A stretch of DNA of 64,000 bases from Carex sylvatica (Eukaryota; Streptophyta; Magnoliopsida; Poales; Cyperaceae), in the NCBI GenBank assembly GCA_964058845.1, contig CAXKVR010000941.1, positions 1-64,000 on the forward strand. Reading direction: 5' to 3'. The translations under genes were made by a program, and so were the position numbers. Below, in pieces: positions 47,801 through 59,899 of this stretch (positions are counted from its first letter, which is position 1; each line of letters opens with the position of its first letter). Under the pieces are notes generated by a model. It did not search any database and was not told the DNA's origin. It saw only the letters and a program-made list of their open reading frames with translations.

Positions 47801-50800
47801 AGTGTTCATGGTTGCATGTGATAAGAACTCAGAACAAATATCACGATTTTCTTTCCAAAGGATAAAAAATATTATTTTCTAAAATAAATACACAACGACA
47901 AAAAAAAAATGTCGGACATCTTTCATTTGGTTCTCCCGTGGTTAGCTAAAAGTAGATCTGCAAAAAAGAAAAGAGTTTTAAAAGAGCCGAGTTGAACCAG
48001 GTAATATAGTTTGAATTTCGTTCATGTCAAAACGAGCTGAGTTTAATTTTAAACAGACTAATTATGAGTCGAGTCAAGTTGAGTCAACTAGTTCGTACTG
48101 TGAATCATGTATAATTAAAGTTTTTTGTTGATTTGATATTGTAAGCTGCAATTACATTGTAAATCGATTTTTTTTTTGGAATTTCATTCTTCTTTTATAA
48201 TAGACATGACAGAAGTTGAAAAAGATTGAAAAATAACATTATTTTTTTCTCTTATAGGAACTGAGAAACAAACTGAGCCAGCATAACTAGAATTGAATGA
48301 CTGGATCAAACTTGAATTTACTAACAACAAACCGAGAATTAAACGAGATAATTATGAAAAAAAAGTATTTCAGTGCAAATCTCGAGCGGCTAAAAAAATA
48401 ATTGCATTTTTTTTTCTTTCTTTTTGAGTTCGAATATTTGGTATATTTTGCGCGGTTAATTTTAGCCAATTATTTACAACAAACATGATATTTCGTGCAT
48501 ACCTATAGAAACCAATAATAATATAAAAAATAATTTTTATAACTGTCTTGGTTTGCATTTCCATCACTTTGTCAACCTGGCCAAATCTAACTAACAACCA
48601 AAATAATTCCTTTATAAATGGGAATCTGAAAACTTGTGTTGGATTCCTCAATCTAGACGTGTAGGCATGAGATCTATTGAAGAATAAACTAATTTTATGA
48701 TAAAATATTGTTTGGAAACCAAACAGGAATATGATAATTTTTTTATGATATATTAATTTATCTAACCGAAGCGCGCATAACTGACGTTCATAATTAGTTT
48801 AGGATTTGTTCGTTTTCTAAGTTGATCATTCAAATTCAGAACCCGCCTAATTTTGATAATCGTTCTGATTCTATATGTAATTTTTTTTATTTACTAGATT
48901 ATCTTTTGGACTTCTTTCTGGAAATAATTATATATAAAGAATTAATTTAAATTTTAAATTGAGACATTGAGTAAAATATTATCAAATATAAGAGTAGAAC
49001 AGTAGAACTAGGGTGTTCTTAAGCTCACCGAACCGGAAACCAACATATTAAATTTGTGAAATGTGAATCCTACATACTAAACAGATAAAAAAAATAATGG
49101 TCAAAGTTTTGCGGCTAAGAAGGCGTGTAAATGCCGCAGTAAAAAGTAAAAACACTAAAGAGTTAAATAGTGGCTCCGCTGCCAGATAAACGCTCAAATT
49201 TACAAAAATTAAAACCCATTGCACAGCACCAATGCACCAATGCACCATGCATTCCTTATTTAATTTGACCCCACTATGACAAAATTTAATGTAAACAACA
49301 TACTATCCGAGTTTAAGCACGAAAGCGAGTCAAAAAGATACAAATACAATTATACAATACAATCATACCAGAAAAAATTTTAAATGAAAGCTAATGGAAG
49401 AATTCAATGAAGTTGGATATAATTCTCTGACAGCCGTTACAGCGCTGCTGCCATTAGAGAACCTAATACAAAGCCTCTGTGTGCATATAAAACACTCCTT
49501 TATGTTGCAAGTTACTGACACATATTTCTTAACACAAGAGAGCGCCAAAAAGGCTCTTCACATGAAATACTTTAACGAGGGTCCCACGAATAAGTTATTT
49601 ACCACACCATGTACTACTTTTTCTCGCCACACAGGGTGGCGGAGCGCGGGAGAATAACATCGTGGTTAACTCTCTTCCTACAGAAATAAATGCTCCATAC
49701 TGAGTAGTGGGGACCACAAAGGATCCTGAACTCAGTATTCCGTCGTAGTCAATGAACCATCACACAATTTGGTTTGATGCTTGATGCTTCCCGTTGGTCG
49801 TCAACACCGGGTTTATTCAGATATCAGGGGGAATGATGAGTAGAATAACAGAAAGCGGCGCACGTTCTGGGCACTGGACAGTTCCGTCTAATTTGTATGG
49901 GTGGCCATTTCTTTAATAGATCATGTAAATTTAATTATGGTATATATTTATAAAATGAAATTATCTTTTTTCAATAACATAAAATATGAAGGAAAATAGA
50001 AACACAGTTAATGTTTCCGTTTCATATGTTGATCACGTTACGTAACTCGTGTAATGTTCTTTTTAGATTAAAAATAAAATATTATACAAATAAATTTGGT
50101 CACGTTATGTCACTCGATTAATTTTTTTAACATTATATTTTTTTAACTTATTTTATTTTTAAATTATTTTTTATAAACTAATTTAAAATTCAAAAAAAAA
50201 GTTACTAGTTATGTCATGTCTAATCATGTTACGTGTATCTTCGCATATACTCGTGTCAACAGAGTCGGTCCTGAAAATTTTGAGGTCCGGGGCAGAATAA
50301 AAATTTGAGTCCTTTATATAGGAGTGTAAATGAATCAGATATTATCATATTTCGTTTGGATCTGAATTCAGAAAATTACTTAAATTATCTTATCTGTATT
50401 CGTATCTGAGACTATCAGTATTTGTATCCATATCCGAAAAGTTATAACGGATAAGGATACGGTTTAATAATTAACTATATGTATCCGCATCCGTATTCGT
50501 ATCCAAAAAGTTACAACGGATAAGGATGCGATTAAATAATTAACTATCTGTATTTAACTGTTTACAAATTTAGAAAGGTTGATAATTTGGTAAATTTGTG
50601 ATGCTGTTGATCTCAAAAATACAAAATTATTACAGAAATGTAAAACTAAAGTTTTAACATTACCTTTTTAGTTTTTTTTAGTAGATTCCACAGAAGACTA
50701 ACTTTTTACCCATTGAACTTTTCCATTTCTTTTGAAATAGATGACAAGATTTACTTGTTGGTTGAATATTACTATGCTCCAATTTGAAGCCCAGAGAAAA

Positions 50801-52040
50801 TTAATTCAATGCTGGAAAAAAATATAGGCATTTTCACTTCTTTTTTTTTTTTTAAATGGTATATTTTTATCAGATACTTCACTATTGTAACACACGAGTA
50901 AATAGTTGAATCTCAACCTAAAGGACCCTAAAATTTATAAAATTTGATCTAGAAGAGGCAAAAAAAAAAAAAAAAAAAATCGCAAAAAGAACTCGATGTA
51001 TATAACACAATGTTGTCATGTTGTGGACCGACTATACGTGTGGTAGACCACCTTTTCTTTTTTTTTTCTTTTTTTTTAAATTAGGGAGAATTTCATGTAT
51101 ATCCTTCAAAAATCTTGAAAGTACGTATTGGTCTTTCAAAATTTTACTATATCATATTATCTTTTCAAATTTATACTTTATCTTTTATTAAGAAAATAAA
51201 AGTACGTAGTCTGTTTAATTTTTTTTTTCTTCTAACTCAATAGTGTATTTAAATAGAATGAATAGAAAATGAAGGTCAATTGATTTCTTTTTTTTCTTTT
51301 TTTTTTAATTTTATGCATAATTTTTATATAATTTAAAATAAATTGTGATATCACATTGATTCTTATTTTTCACGGAAATAAAATTATACAACTAACTTGT
51401 AATGTGGGCTGGAAAATTTTAGTATGATCTTGTTCTAGACACCGAATCTTCTGCATCACTGGGGACAAAAAATTTCTGCTCTTAGAGTTACTGCCGGTGA
51501 GTCAGAGGTGGATCCCAAATTAAATATTTAAATTTTAAAAATAATCTTGATTTCACTCGACAGTGTTACAGGAGCAAAAATTTCCTGCATTTCCTTGTTC
51601 TAACTGGTTGGTATTTGAAAACAAATATTCCGTACAACAAAGGACTAAAGTGAAATTGACCGTGATGGGACCAATTTGTTCTACTCCCACTCTCGGAATT
51701 CGTATTCTCTGCATTAACTTAAAAAGAAATTTTTTGAGTTAATACATCAGGACCGTCCAATAAATTTTAAGAATCGTACGAATTAAATTCACATTAATAT
51801 TAATATTGAAGACTCTTATATTTTAAACGAAATCTGAATAGACTCCATTTAGAATCGAACGGTCGATATCTATTAACTCAAAAATGGTCCTTTGAGTTAA
51901 TGCAGACGATGCGGACTCCCTCTCTCGTGACACCGTGTTGTTTCCACTCGCGAAGAAAGCTCACAAGGAAACACAACGGTTAGAAATTTGACAAAGGATA
52001 CAAAAACAAAGAACCCAACTTCGAAAGGTGCGTTCGTTAC
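44808..52040. other. 7-kb gene-free AT-rich stretch with scattered repeat relics
   Basis: No gene can be supported. Relics include a repeat at about 50315-50560 built from ATCCGTAT/AACGGATA motifs with a start like GGAGTGTAAATGAATC; the relative of the 42330 repeat at 51438-51600; and poly-A runs near 50965. A GC-richer patch at 49540-49900 has an 87-codon open frame (49394-49657) without recognisable content. Confidence 0.5.
51694..51919. mobile_element. Foldback MITE of the CTCTGCATTAA family
   Basis: GGAATTCGTATTCTCTGCAT at the left and the complementary GTTAATGCAGACGATGCG at the right bound the element, with TTTTTGAGTTAAT and ATTAACTCAAAAA inside. Same family as 39717-39885. Confidence 0.65.
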
Positions 52041-52059
52041 AAATACCAATACAATACCA

Positions 52060-52353
52060 TTTCCATCTCTTCTCTCTCTTCACATGGGAAGCTGTTGACA
52101 TGGCGCTTCCACTCTGAGACGACTGTTTTCCCTCTCTTCTCCCTCCCATTTGTTTATTACCTGTTTCGGTATCTCTCTCACTCTTTCTCTCTCTTCTCAA
52201 AATTAATATACGCCGATTTGATTTTTTCTAGTCTGTTCTGGGTTCTCTCTAGTCTCCACGCGTTACCTATTAAAGGCAAAGAGAAAGTGCGAAGCTTTTG
52301 CTTTTACTCCTCTGATGCACTTGGTTGTCTCTGTTTAGCTTCTTGCTTTTCTG
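52060..52353 (+). other. Probable 5' leader exon of the DUF3527 gene
   Basis: A CT-rich leader (many CTCTCT tracts) ends at a strong donor CTG|GTAAGTAA. Together with the acceptor before 53631 it would frame a ~1.25-kb leader intron, a common arrangement in plant genes. The start site is not visible. Confidence 0.5.
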
Positions 52354-53630
52354 GTAAGTAATTTAAGGCTAACGAATTTATTTCACTGTAAAGTTGCCTT
52401 CTTTACAGGGTCCCTTTTTCACCCAATACAATTTGTCCATTTCATAGCTTTTTCTACTTGTTTGTCTCTGATTGATTTTCTCTGAATTCCGATTCTCTCT
52501 AACCTTTTGCTGGTGTCTAGTTTTGTTTTAGAGTAGTTATTGCATGTTAGTCTCTCCTCTCTACTTTTTATTCTAGTTTTATGTGCAACCATTTATCCCA
52601 ATTTTTCTCGGCCATTATTTTGCAAGAAAATCTTTAGTGTTTCCCAATTTTAATTCCTACAGCAACGAAAATAGAATATTCATATTTACTTTGTCAAGAT
52701 TTTCTTCTGATTGTTTTTTTAAATTCAGTAAATCGTTCTCCTTATCAGCTCAATCAACTTGGAAGAAACACCGTTGGAAATAAAATTGGTGCAAGTGAAG
52801 AATTCTTAAGCTCAATTCCAGCTTACGGGGACCTGTTTTCGATATTTTAATACAAATTCTATTTCAGGTTATAATATTTGAATATCATTTTTTATCTGAT
52901 TATTTATCACTTGCAATTTTTCATTTGTCTATATTGCAAATAACTCTCTGAACATGCTTTGGAGTAGTTGCTTTAATTCCCTTTATTGTCTATAAAAAAA
53001 GGTCAAACTACCGATTATGGTTAGGGTTCGCCGCCATTATGCTGGTGCGGCGATGACAGGAGCCTTGCGGTTTTACATCAGACAATTTTAATCTGGGCCA
53101 CCTAATTTTGATCAAACTGTTATGATTGAATAAAGGTAGGGTTTTCCATCACAATAATAGCCAGCCGACATGGACTCATGTCGGGTCCACAATATGAAAT
53201 TATAAGAAATGAAATTATTTAAACTAATGATATGGTTGTGAATTTTTGCTCCTCATGATAATTAATGTAGATATTAGATACACATCAATCATGATTCATG
53301 TCTACAATTCCAAGTGTCCAAATATAATTGTGCTGTCATATCATTTATTGTGAAACCACTATTTCATTGGATATAGACCTACTCTCTCTGTGTCTTAGAT
53401 AAATAATTTCTATATTTATATTTGCCTTTTATTAGAAAATTGATATGTATAGATTTTAGTCCGTTATCCTTTCTGCATATTTACCTTTGAAGTTCACTTG
53501 TGGTTTGATCTAGCCAGCTAAATTTATCAGTAGGCGCTAAAACCGGGCCATACATAAGCTATCTTTTATGGTTGTATATTATTTTTCATATAAAATTTTG
53601 CTTTATTTTTCCTACCCCAGCAGTAAAAAA

Positions 53631-55414
53631 ATGCATCTGGAGACCCATGCAAGATGCCGGCAGGATGATCATACTTATACAAGCTCTTCTGATTGCAAAG
53701 GTCAAAACGAAGAACAACACCAGATTCAAATTCAAAACCTCCACAAAATCATCTCTTTAGATCAAAATTCAAACCCAGAGAAGATTTGTTGCAAGATACC
53801 AATAATTTTTGAGAAAGAGCACTTACAACCCAACAATTACAACCCCGATCTTACATTCCTTGAACTTATCATTAAAGGCCTGAAAAACCATAGGGCCCAC
53901 TGCATAAATGATCTGGATGACTTGTCGAAAAAATTGGTACTGGATTGGATGGAAGCATCTCTCAAGGCAAGGATTCAACCTAAATTTCCATTAGAGTTGG
54001 GATCAGCAAGCATGGTTACGACATCTAACAAGAGACAGGAATCTCAAATTGCCACTTATTCTAAAAAAGGTTCTTCTGTATCTTCTTACCCATCTAGTTC
54101 ATCTACAAGCAGTACCTCTTTCTGTACCAGTACTGATATCGGGCTGCTACGCCGGGTTTGGCACGATGGGTTATCCCATTTCCAATTTTCTACAGATGGT
54201 CCAGACAGGGTCTTTGTTGCGAACCCAACAAAGGTTAAGTCTGAAAATGATTTGGCTTTGGATTATATTTACCTATTTCATGAGGTTGGAAATGCAAAGA
54301 AGGAATCAACTTCAAGGTTTCTTGGTAATATGAGGGTTTCAAGCAGTTCTGTTTTGAATTCAAATGGATCCAATTGTATCGAAACCGAGTTTGTTCTCTT
54401 CGGATCTAAAGAGGATTACGATCAAGAAATGCGAAGTCCTTGTTCATCATTAGTGAAAAACAAGGGGCTGATTAGAAAAGTTGCGGAGATGCTAAAACCA
54501 AGCTCACCTTTGCCAAGGTACACCCATAAATCGTCCAAATCGATATTGTTTAATCCAAGCACAATAGAAGGTGATATCAGTGGGATTAAACAATCAGGAT
54601 CCACATGTTCTGTCACTCGTGAAAACTTCCCGACTAATCAAGAATTGGCAACAATCATCGTCAGAGATAGTGAGAATAGTATTGTGAAGAAAGAACCAAT
54701 GATTGGTGGGTGGGGTTTGAGAATTCTTCAGAAAATTGAGACAAGGAAGAACAGTTCTTCTAGAAGGAAAATAAATGCTTTGGTGCCAAAAGGGTTCCAC
54801 GGGGGCCCGGCTGGACCAAGTGCTGGCCCCGCTAGTCTTAGAGAGAGGTGGTCTAGTGGAGGCTGCGACTGTGGCGGGTGGGATGCGGGATGCCCCGTTA
54901 CAGTATTCACTAATAGGAATGAGTCGGGTGTTTCCCTGCATGGTGAGTCGCATGAAAGCAGCCCAGACAATCTCTTCATTGAGGTCAGTGTTCAAACTTT
55001 TTCTCGTTCCAATTCAGTTCTCCGGGTAATTAACCCTGTAATGACTATTGTAATGATATATACACCAGTTAGCAATAACAAAAAGCAGACAGTTTTTGAG
55101 TTTTTCCAAACAACAAAACAAAGTTCCCTGGTCGTATAATGACTAAAGTACCCTTGATTGTTTCATACTAGTACTTGGCAAAGTGTTGCTGTTACTACGA
55201 AATTTCGAGAATAAATTGTTTATAATAACAGTTTGTAAATAAATTGTTGTTCTTTCAGGGAATTCGGCATGATGAACCGGCACTAAAGCTAGTGGCTGTG
55301 GGTGAAAATGCATTCATGGTGTACTTCCCGTCGAATCTCTCCATGTTGCAATGTTTCTCTATTGCGGTGGCGATGGTTCACAGTCAAACACCAGAGCTCT
55401 ATCCCAAGCTCTGA
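53631..55414 (+). CDS. DUF3527 family protein, 502 aa, two coding exons
   Basis: Exons 53631-54983 and 55259-55414 join in phase 0. The start ATG follows a polypyrimidine stretch and acceptor (CCTACCCCAG), so upstream in-frame codons from 53568 are taken as intron. The N half is Ser-rich and polar. The C terminus carries the DUF3527 (PF12043) hallmarks: CDCGGWDAGCPVTVF (about residues 413-427), then across the intron FMVYFPSNLSMLQCFSIAVA and HSQTPELYP at the very end. The function of the family is not established. Both exons are intact. No signal peptide or membrane segment is seen. The open frame past the donor at 54983 to 55139 is intron. Confidence 0.88.
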
Positions 55415-56660
55415 AATATGTGCTTTGCAGTCTTGCTTATATACATTTTGTAGGTCTTTATTTATTTATTTTGCTCATTTTGTTGACAATGTAAATGTAA
55501 ATATTATAAAATATATAGGAATTTGGCTATGATGATTGTGAACAATCAGTGGGCAAATGGATTTAAATAATGTTCAGGCTCAGTATGTAGATTTGTTCCA
55601 CGTTTGATGAAATTGCAGTCTAATTTTCAGCACTGCTCTAATTTGTTTAGCATTAAATTTGTCTGATTTTATGAAAAAAGTTATAAATCATTCTCAGGCC
55701 TTAATTTTCAGCGCTGCTCATAATTACGAATATACTTGTTAACTCTCTCATAATAAAGAATTCTTCAATCTCTTCCAATTGTTTAGGCCTACATAGCATG
55801 TTAACTACAGAGCAAAAATTACCCCTAACTGGGCGATTCTGGTAAGAAGACTTATCAGCTGGCCTGAATACGCACACCAAATAAGAAGAGAGATTTGTCC
55901 CATGTAATTGGAAAAGAGCGAATTGTGTTTAGTATTTAACGACATTTAGCGCCTGAAGCATGATTTTAAATAATGATCGGTAGTTACACTAAGAGATGTG
56001 CTCTTGCAACAAATCATGGTAAAATTACTCCCAAGTTTCACTTGGTTATGTACAAGTTATATCTTACAATTGATCTGGTCGTCATCGACCACACCAGCTA
56101 GTATAATAACACTCATTCCACAGTATTGCTTGATATGAGCCCAAAGATGATTTACAATCAAAAACCTACACAACCATCTTTTGTGTACCAATTCGATATT
56201 TTGCCTCAACTTACTAAAATACTAAACAATGATCAATACATTTGTTCTACACAAAATGGAAGTGAAGAATTGGAAAAGAACTGTCTACAATAATTGAACA
56301 AATATCAATACATCAAGAGGTCTCTTCAGGCACAAAAAACGCCAGCATTTCTATAGAATCGAACTTGCTTCCCAACATGTTTTCTTATCATGTCAGACCC
56401 ATCCGGTTTTCTTCCTATCAGATTCGATGATCAATTACAAATGATATCCATCATCTCCAGTCCTGCCAATAATCAAGCTGTAATGTAACATATTTAACTC
56501 ATATACAATTTAATTTTAACTTTAAAAAACATATCTGCACACGCAACCAGCACATAATAATAATCAGCTCTTTCCAGATTTCTTCGAAGTATGTCAAATT
56601 ACCAACAAAAATATCATCGATCACGAGCAACAGAAAGAGGAAAAAATTATTAATTAAGTG
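55415..56660. other. 3' region of the DUF3527 gene and AT-rich spacer
   Basis: Untranslated tail and intergenic DNA; no further gene is seen on either strand. Confidence 0.5.
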
Positions 56661-56674
56661 AGAAATTGAAAATG

Positions 56675-57175
56675 TATGTCTCATGGCCAGTCCAAAGAGG
56701 CACTGCTAAAGAAGCAAAGTCCCCAAGGCAATGGAATATGAGACCGCCTCAGGCGGAGGAACTCAAAAGAGAGAACCTTCAACGCCTAAAGGCTTTTTCT
56801 CTGACGTTTACCTCGGACTATACAAACACTTATCAGTTTGCTCCATTAAGGTAGGAGATCTCTCGCCATAAAGAGATTCTCCCGTCATAGATCGATTCTC
56901 GTGATAAAAAAAAATTGGTTTTTTTTTAAATGATTGTCTCATGGCCAGTCCAAAGAGGCACTACTAAATTAGTAGAGTCCCCAAGGCAATGGAATATGAG
57001 ACCGCCTTCTAATGGAGGAACTAACTTGAAAAGCTGAGAGCTTTACAGGGAAGAACCGTCGACATTTCAAGGCTTAATTGGTGACGTTTACCTTGGAATT
57101 TACAAATAAACAAATAATTTGCTCCAGAAAGGTTGGAGGCTTCTCACCCTGAAGAAATCCTCCCGTCAGGCCGTA
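56675..57175 (-). ncRNA. Two ~220-240-bp copies of a possibly structured RNA-like repeat
   Basis: Copies 56675-56890 and 56934-57175 share long identical tracts such as CATGGCCAGTCCAAAGAGGC and AATGGAATATGAGACCGCCT. On the minus strand each starts GACGGGAG and ends ATGAGACA. Predicted pairings: GACG with CGTC about 80 bases later, GTCTCAT with ATGAGAC, and two hairpins whose sequences differ between copies but keep pairing (GGAGA/TCTCC versus GGAGG/CCTCC; TTGCT/AGCAG versus CTACT/AGTAG). No reading frame is shared. Strand is a guess from a telobox upstream at 57412. It could instead be an ordinary duplicated repeat; the ACA-like end is weak support for an H/ACA RNA. Confidence 0.35.
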
Positions 57176-57407
57176 ACATCTCAAAATATAAAAACAAATA
57201 TAATGTAAAATACGAGAATTCAAGAACAAAATGAAGAAAAGTGAAAGTTGATTAGAATTGGAATGAATTTCTCCTAATTGTAACAAAGTATAACAAAAGA
57301 ACTCAGGAGAAAGATGGAAGATGAAAGAGATGGAAGATGGAGGCGATGAGGGTTTTGGCGAGGTGGCGTTGGGGCACTGGGGATCGTTGTATTAAATATT
57401 AATAGCG

Positions 57408-57785
57408 GTGCTAGGGTTTACGAATTGAAGAACGATTTACTCCAACGCAGCGGAATCGGGTCGGTCTTGATGAATTCGCATCTCTGAGATATCTCATATT
57501 TTACGTGACTTTTTGGAAAATCTCAACCGTTGTAATACGTTCTACGCGAATCTCAAAGCTCAAATTATACTTCCCCCTACGTCACCCCCGAATAGGCACC
57601 GGACACGTCGGTCACGCAAAATATGAGATATCTCAGAGGATACTCAGGGTTTGCTTTGAGATCCGTGCGGACCAAGTATACATGCCATCTTGATGAGAAT
57701 CAAACGGCTCAAATTAGTATCGAAAGACGACAGGGGGCTCCTTTGTTGGGCTTTTAAAAGAAAACTGAAATGGGCTGAAAGCGTC
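57408..57785 (-). promoter_or_regulatory. Telobox and site II-like motifs
   Basis: On the minus strand AAACCCTAGC lies near 57420-57411, and AGCCCA-type site II motifs near 57775 and 57755 (TGGGCT on the plus strand). In plants this pair is typical of promoters of ribosomal protein and snoRNA genes. A pyrimidine-rich, CATCTTCC-repeating leader-like stretch follows toward lower coordinates. No protein-coding exon is recognised downstream. Confidence 0.35.
57478..57641. mobile_element. Small inverted-repeat element
   Basis: CTCTGAGATATCTCATATTT followed by TACGTGAC at the left and GTCACGCAAAATATGAGATA followed by TCTCAGAG at the right form ~31-base arms with two mismatches. The interior (TTTTTGGAAAATCTCAACC, AATCTCAAAGC) is related to 1480-1560. 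Confidence 0.6.
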
Positions 57786-58039
57786 AAATGAAATGAGGCT
57801 GGCCCCTAAAAGACGGTGTCTAGCGTCGAGCTTTCAATTTTACTTTTTGTGATATATTTTGAAGAGTACGGTTAAAATACTCATTGATTTTGTGTCTTAG
57901 TACTTGGCAGCTACTATTAAGTCTTTCAAAAAAAAAAAATTGTGTCTTATTTATACTTACATTTTTATCTCTATTTTTAAAATTCAAATAGGTCATACAA
58001 ACCACTTAACATAATATCATATAAAATAAAAGTTGGAGA

Positions 58040-58260
58040 TTAAATTTTTTATTTTTTTATTTTTTAGATATATACATAAAGAGTGATTTTATACCTATCT
58101 AACAAAATAGTAAACAATATCCAAAAAATATAAAATTCGATCTCCAAACACATTTTAATATAGAAATTATGTTGAATGATTCGAATTATCTGTTTGAATT
58201 CTAAAAACTGAGATAAAAATGTGAAGACATAAAAACAATAGTGCATTTTAACTCTACTCT
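58040..58260. repeat. Single-arm relic of the foldback family of 700-1290
   Basis: Contains CGATCTCCAAACACATTTTA, AAATAGTAAACAATAT and the weak match to AATGATTCGAATTATCTG; no complementary arm is found. Orientation is opposite to the left arms at 700-860. Confidence 0.45.
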
Positions 58261-58454
58261 ATTTTCAATTATTAAAAAAAAATATGAAAAATCTGACCAT
58301 CAGATTATATTGATACGAACAGAAGTACGTTACAGACTACAATTTTGCAAAGCGAAAAAATAGAAGAAAAGGAATAAAAAGAAGAGAAAATACCGGTCAT
58401 TTTTATTAATACTCTAAAAAAAACAAAATTATTATATTTTTTTAAAAAATTACC

Positions 58455-58560
58455 TCGAAGTTCACGGGCGGCCCAATCCCCATAGTAGACCGCTCGGACC
58501 AGGGGCGATCCACTAGGGACTAGACCGCCTGGGGTCCAGGCGGTCCTTTTTTTTTTTTTT
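58455..58560 (+). terminator. GC-rich island ending in a perfect hairpin plus T14 run
   Basis: GACCGCCTGG (58523-58532) pairs perfectly with CCAGGCGGTC (58536-58545) across a 3-base loop, followed by C and 14 T. The 90 bases before it are GC-rich in an AT-rich setting and contain further GACCGC/GCGGCC motifs. In form it resembles a Pol III or hairpin-type terminator, but no A/B boxes or other promoter were found upstream, so it may be the end of a transposon. Confidence 0.3.
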
Positions 58561-58674
58561 AGAGATCTCTTAATATTTTGATTTAAATAATTTGGTGAAG
58601 ATTTTTTTTTTCTTGTTTAGAGTGTATGCCAAAAAATAAGACATTTGATATATTTATGAAGTATTATTTATTGT

Positions 58675-58982
58675 CAATGAATACCGTAAAATTATAAGAT
58701 GAATACTGTAAATTTAACGGGTGAATACTGTAAAACGACAAAATTAATACTCCATATCGCCTCTCTATCATCTTTTTTCTTCAAATTTTCACAAGATGAA
58801 TACTGTAAAATTACAAGAAAAATACTGTAAAATTAACATAGTGAATACAGTAAAATGATAAGATCAATACTCTATATCGCATCTTTATCATCTCTTTCCT
58901 TCAGATTTTCACAAGATAAATATTGTAAAATCACAAGATGAATACTGTAAAATTAACAGGAGAAATACTGTAAAATTAATAT
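58675..58982 (+). repeat. 120-bp minisatellite, about 2.5 units
   Basis: Units start near 58746 and 58866 (period 120) with AATACTC(C/T)ATATCGC, then CATCT and TTCAAATTTTCACAAGATGA-like sequence. The shorter motif GAATACTGTAAAAT repeats inside units about every 30 bases. Confidence 0.75.
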
Positions 58983-59394
58983 ATCAATTGCCTGATTTAA
59001 ATCGAATGAACAATTTTCAATGTGAATTTTGAGATTCCTGTTAGATTATAATTGGATAGCTGAAATCATTTACCATAGTAATCGCACCATAGTAACAATC
59101 TCCTTATTAAATCAACCTTATAAATGACAGCTTCTCCCCAATTCAGACCTCTGAATCTGTGATCCTCTGAATAGGTTGAGAGAAGGATTAAATTCTCATC
59201 AAATTGAAAATAAATAGTAAACTAATACATCAGCTGTTAGAAAAAATTCACTAGTGAAATGCAAGGATCCACCTATATTCAGGTCATAGCTTATATCTTC
59301 ATCTCTTTATTATAAAAAAAATCAGCAAGAGTATGTTAGGACCAGAGAAGAAGATATCAGTAACTATGATTTTAAGATCTTGTACCTGACATCG

Positions 59395-59686
59395 ACGATC
59401 GGCACGCGAGGATTGTAGCTCTGTCTGCCGACCAGCCTCCGCCACGTGAGGACCTCTGTTAGACCGAGATGTGAAATTAGGTCACGAGAGAATAGATAGC
59501 TGGAGGCGACATCCGAGTTGACCGATTGCTGGATCTGTCTTCTGGATCAAGTTCGCCACTGTTGCGTGGTCCAAGTGGCCAAACTGGAGACGATGAGGAA
59601 GGAGAAAAGAAAGAGAGAGAGGAGGAAACTATAGGTAGCGCTAGTCTGATCGGAGTGTTTTGGCGCAAGTCTGATTGGAGAGCCAA
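59395..59686 (-). other. GC-richer exon-like block, uncertain
   Basis: On the minus strand an ATG at 59686 opens 69 codons (MALQSDLRQNTPIRLALP...) ending at 59477, and a donor CAG|GTACAAG lies near 59395. Base composition differs from its AT-rich surroundings. No family is recognised and no partner exon is found, so it may be a leader exon, a gene fragment or chance. Confidence 0.25.
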
Positions 59687-59899
59687 AGAGAGGAGAAGAA
59701 GGAAGCTAAATTTGGGAAAATATGTTGTGATTTTATATTTCGTTGAATTGGATAAGAGAAACGAATTTATGTTAAAAACAATTAAACAGGATTGGATAAA
59801 TTACTGTGGACAAATCGTGGACAGAAGACTGTGGACAAGAACCTTTTCTCAACTTATAATAGGAAAATATTCCAGCAGCGTAACAAATTAACAATGGGA

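Noticed and set aside
49394..49657. 87-codon open frame
   Set aside because: No motif, no splice partner and no similarity I recognise; left as unsupported.
53568..53630. Earlier start codon for the DUF3527 protein
   Set aside because: The extra codons cover a polypyrimidine tract and acceptor CCTACCCCAG, so they are intronic.
54984..55139. Extension of DUF3527 exon 1 to a stop at 55139
   Set aside because: The donor GAG|GTCAGT and the second exon at 55259 restore the conserved C terminus; the extension is intron.
56675..57175. Hammerhead ribozyme or retrozyme, or a sure H/ACA snoRNA
   Set aside because: No hammerhead core (CTGATGA with GAAA) was found. An ACA-like end is present but no consistent H box appears in both copies.
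57408..57425. Telomerase RNA template (AAACCCTA)
   Set aside because: A telomerase RNA gene would need a Pol III upstream element and TATA at fixed spacing, which are absent; a telobox is the simpler reading.
59526..59891. Plus-strand 121-codon frame
   Set aside because: Low-complexity Glu/Arg-rich region and no family; the minus strand of the same block looks slightly more exon-like, but neither is convincing.
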